From positions 62,001-126,000 of the forward strand of contig WIAH01000002.1 of assembly GCA_014055525.1 (NCBI GenBank): a stretch of 64,000 nucleotides of DNA. Reading direction: 5' to 3'. The translations under genes were made by a program, and so were the position numbers. The notes under the pieces were generated by a model. That model did no database searches. It was not told the origin of the DNA and worked only from the letters and a program-made list of their open reading frames with translations. The number at the start of each line of letters is the position of its first letter. Position 1 is the first letter of the stretch. The stretch is from Nitrospira sp. CR1.3 (GTDB lineage: Bacteria > Nitrospirota > Nitrospiria > Nitrospirales > Nitrospiraceae). Shown in pieces: positions 61,947 to 64,000 of this stretch.

Positions 61947-62225
61947 TCAGACAGGAATGTCCCGCACGCCGTCGTAAGACGATTTCGATTGGTACGACAT
62001 TTTCACCACATCGCCGTCTTTCACCGAACTATCCTCGGTGCTCACCTTTTTATTGACCGTGATCAGCACTTCCCGCCTCGCCATAAAGTCCAGCAATGCC
62101 CCGAGTTCTTTCGGATGGGCCTCAACAAGTTTCTTCACCGTCGTGGGGGCAGCCGACTCGACTTCGATTTCGTGCTCACCGACCGCGTCGCGCAGCGTCA
62201 CTCCGAAGATAAGTACCTTAACCAT
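61947..62225 (-). CDS. MoaD/ThiS-like ubiquitin-fold protein without terminal Gly-Gly
   Basis: Encodes 92 residues. ATG at 62225 follows AGAGGTG closely. The beta-grasp pattern is clear: VKVLIFGVTLRDAVG, TTVKKLVEAHPKELGALL, REVLITVNKKVS, VKDGDVVKMSY. Sulfur carriers of this fold need a C-terminal Gly-Gly for activation; here the end is DGVRDIPV, so it cannot be adenylated and thiolated in the usual way. Either a different role or processing is needed. It lies 33 bases from the diheme gene on the same strand. Confidence 0.82.
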   Translation of the reverse strand: MVKVLIFGVTLRDAVGEHEIEVESAAPTTVKKLVEAHPKELGALLDFMARREVLITVNKKVSTEDSSVKDGDVVKMSYQSKSSYDGVRDIPV

Positions 62226-62258
62226 TGGCACCTCTGGCAGCCAGGTTGATTTGGTTCG

Positions 62259-62501
62259 TCATCCGTTCGATCGCCCGTGACAACGGAAGCAATCCTGTCG
62301 TTTGGGATGCCGCGCTGGAACGGGCCTGCTCCCTTCGGCCCGGTGGCATTGCAGACAGTCCTTTTCCACCTTGAGCGATTGGTGCTCCACGTTCTTGGGA
62401 ATGAGGGGGTTCCGGTCTTTGGGAGCGGGAAGCATCGACACCGCCGCGACGACGGCCAAGGCCCCGGCCACGAAGATCCAATCCACTTTGCGAAAGGTCA
62501 T
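62259..62501 (-). CDS. Small membrane-anchored diheme cytochrome c
   Basis: Encodes 80 residues. One membrane helix near residues 8-24 (WIFVAGALAVVAAVSMLP), then two heme sites, CLQCH and CFRCH, with further His that could be distal ligands (HQSLKVEK, ARHPKRQD). The ATG overlaps the stop of the upstream FAD/Fe-S dehydrogenase (ATGA, 62498-62501), so translation is coupled. It is the probable electron acceptor of that dehydrogenase, passing electrons from the membrane face to the respiratory chain. Confidence 0.9.
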   Translation of the reverse strand: MTFRKVDWIFVAGALAVVAAVSMLPAPKDRNPLIPKNVEHQSLKVEKDCLQCHRAEGSRPVPARHPKRQDCFRCHGRSNG

Positions 62502-64000
62502 TGCTGTTCCCCGACGGGCTTTCCCTCAGCCGCGTCATAGGCTTCCTGAAGCAATTGTGCCACGTGTTTCACTTCAGCCATTTCCCTCAGGCCGGTACGC
62601 AATTGAATCATGCAGGCGGGACAGCTCGTCGCCACCACCTCGGCTCCGGTCTGCATAACCGCGCTGCGTTTCCGCTCCACGATTTGCTGCGACGTGCCGA
62701 AATCCTTGACCAGATAGGTGCCGGCTCCGCCGGCGCAGCGGTCGGCATCCGGCATCTCGACATAGTCGACACCGGGAAGTCCGGCCAGAACCGCACGTGG
62801 CTCCTTCGTGACGCCGGCAGCGCGCAGATGACACGAAGAATGATACCCTACCTTGCGCGTTCCCGCCCCCGTGACCGCAGTTGCCGGTTTGACCGGCGAC
62901 TGCGCCACAAATTCCGAGATGTGCCGGACCCGTCTTGCCATCGCTTCGGCCGCCTGCTGCTCCGGTTCACCTGCAAACAGCATCGGATAGTCCTTCAACA
63001 TCAAGGTACAGGAGGCGCATCCCGTCACGATGGCGTCATAACCGTCAAGGGATTGCAGATTCACCCGAGCGCCTTCTTTCGCGAGCGTCCGATGACCATA
63101 GGTTTCAATCGGCGTGCCGGAGCAGCGTTGAGGCGGCAAATCCGGTTCGACTCCATGTCTCCTTAATACGGAGATAACGGCGTCTCCCACTCCGTCGTCG
63201 AAGTAGTTCGCGGCACACCCGTGGAAGTAGGCGACCGGTGATCGGCGTGTTTGCTCCGGTTTCGGTATCAGCCCTGAATAACGATCACGCAGATGCCGCG
63301 TCGCCAGTCTGGGCATGACAATCTGCGGCGACAGTCTCGCAGTCTCGGCCAAACGTTTCATGATCGGTCTCGTCAGGAGATCCAACAGCCTACGAATGGG
63401 CGGGCAGTCCCAGAGGGGCTGAATTCTCGCTAATATCTTGAGGTATCTCGCAAATCTATCTGAGTGAGCGTGGAATCTAAATATGACTCCGGCCAACCTG
63501 TTCGGATTCTCTGCTCGACGATCCAGGATCAATTGCGAGACATCCACTCCGGCCGGGCAGGCCGTGCGACAGGACTTACAGTTGAGACAGGCCTCGACCA
63601 CCCGCTTCGAATTGAGGTAGCTGTAGTTCTTGTCCGTGACGATCTCGAACCAGCCGCGCGAGCTCATGTCCTCCGATCGAAAGACATCGTAGACCGGACA
63701 GACGGCGTTGCATTTGGCGCAGGTGGCGCAGGATTTCGAGAGTCTCGTGTAGTCGATATGGTCGGTGAACGGTCGGTCGCTGATCTTCACGCCCGGATTG
63801 AGCACCCCGGTCGGATCGAAACTCCGCTTGATGCGGACAAACAGATCGTAGAGCTCCGGACCGAACATCTTCCGAACGAATTCGGCGCGCACCCGGCCGT
63901 CGCCGTGCTCGCCGCAGATCGACCCGCCGAATCGATCCAGGACCGTCTGGTGAATCTCATGATAGCCGCGCACCATCTTGTCGAAATCTTGCTCGTCGTT
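62498..64000 (-). CDS. FAD/4Fe-4S fused dehydrogenase, YdiJ/GlcD-GlcF type (N-terminus beyond window)
   Basis: The frame is open to the last base, so the gene continues past 64000; about 500 residues are visible. It begins in the C-terminal part of a FAD-linked oxidase domain (GEHGDGRVRAEF, FDPTGVLNPGVKI), followed by two 4Fe-4S clusters: CATCAKCNAVCPVY and CLNCKSCRTACPAG. Then come two CCG-type cysteine-rich domains: FHGCAANYFDDG, GCASCTLML, YHSSCHLRAAG and TSCPACMIQL. The fusion resembles YdiJ (D-2-hydroxyacid dehydrogenase) of E. coli, or GlcD and GlcF joined. Substrate may be D-lactate, glycolate or D-2-hydroxyglutarate. A coupled diheme cytochrome follows. Confidence 0.92.
   Translation of the reverse strand, partial: NDEQDFDKMVRGYHEIHQTVLDRFGGSICGEHGDGRVRAEFVRKMFGPELYDLFVRIKRSFDPTGVLNPGVKISDRPFTDHIDYTRLSKSCATCAKCNAVCPVYDVFRSEDMSSRGWFEIVTDKNYSYLNSKRVVEACLNCKSCRTACPAGVDVSQLILDRRAENPNRLAGVIFRFHAHSDRFARYLKILARIQPLWDCPPIRRLLDLLTRPIMKRLAETARLSPQIVMPRLATRHLRDRYSGLIPKPEQTRRSPVAYFHGCAANYFDDGVGDAVISVLRRHGVEPDLPPQRCSGTPIETYGHRTLAKEGARVNLQSLDGYDAIVTGCASCTLMLKDYPMLFAGEPEQQAAEAMARRVRHISEFVAQSPVKPATAVTGAGTRKVGYHSSCHLRAAGVTKEPRAVLAGLPGVDYVEMPDADRCAGGAGTYLVKDFGTSQQIVERKRSAVMQTGAEVVATSCPACMIQLRTGLREMAEVKHVAQLLQEAYDAAEGKPVGEQQ

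Overview
The window looks like a chromosomal segment of a GC-rich, Gram-negative, Nitrospira-like bacterium (Nitrospirota). This is inference. It rests on the base composition, the many signal-peptide and lipoprotein genes, the AGGAGG-type ribosome sites, and a mix of gene types I associate with Nitrospira. These include Sel1/TPR exported proteins, sigma-54 regulators, a small diheme cytochrome, DUF4136 lipoproteins, and an intergenic repeat ending in a GGCTTTTTCAACAG tail. I found no rRNA, tRNA, CRISPR array, transposase or prophage genes.

Layout. 1-302: tail of a sigma-54 activator. 0.3-10 kb: a membrane protein, then an envelope repeat-protein cluster with a 1100-residue exported TPR protein, an exported coiled-coil protein and three consecutive exported Sel1-repeat proteins. 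10.3-11.5 kb: a decayed surface-protein remnant, an intergenic repeat and a small membrane protein. 11.5-16 kb: acetolactate synthase, DoxX, and a translationally coupled methyltransferase/HEAT-repeat pair. 16-19 kb: a zinc ribbon, a CBS protein, an exported protein and a TPR protein. 19-23 kb: MFS transporter, glucose-6-phosphate dehydrogenase, PilZ and a response regulator. 23.6-29.5 kb: DEAD-box helicase, a divergent GAF/PAS sigma-54 activator, and a candidate sigma-54 promoter ahead of a membrane protein and an OsmC-like protein, then pyrophosphatase. 29.5-36.5 kb: palindromic repeat, HrpB helicase, a DUF6807 protein, FkbM methyltransferase and small exported proteins. 36.6-41.9 kb: a DUF900 hydrolase lipoprotein, two tandem DUF4136 lipoproteins, a GH15-like enzyme and exported proteins. 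42-43.6 kb: a frameshifted patatin remnant, a His-rich exported protein and a membrane protein.

43.8-48.9 kb is the most striking functional group. A MscS channel with a C-terminal cyclic-nucleotide-binding domain is followed at once by a CHASE2 class III nucleotide cyclase, then an SH3-domain protein and an M48 protease lipoprotein. The cyclase next door could make the ligand of the channel. 49-55.7 kb holds a flavin reductase, an MHS transporter overlapping a ClpX-like ATPase with an altered zinc finger, a cluster of small membrane proteins, a tandem ACT protein and a lipoprotein. 55.8-62 kb holds a patatin phospholipase, an exported YqgE-like protein, a 54-residue secreted peptide, a lytic transglycosylase, a TPR protein and a TetA-like transporter. 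61.9-64 kb carries a MoaD-like protein lacking the terminal Gly-Gly, a membrane-anchored diheme cytochrome c, and the C-terminal half of a fused FAD/4Fe-4S dehydrogenase of the YdiJ/GlcDF type, apparently one operon.

Several short genes missed by a 60-residue cutoff are included: 49789-49902, 52976-53143, 58227-58391 and 18978-19130. Start codons were chosen from ribosome-binding sites and signal peptides where possible, and are stated as uncertain where no such signal is visible.
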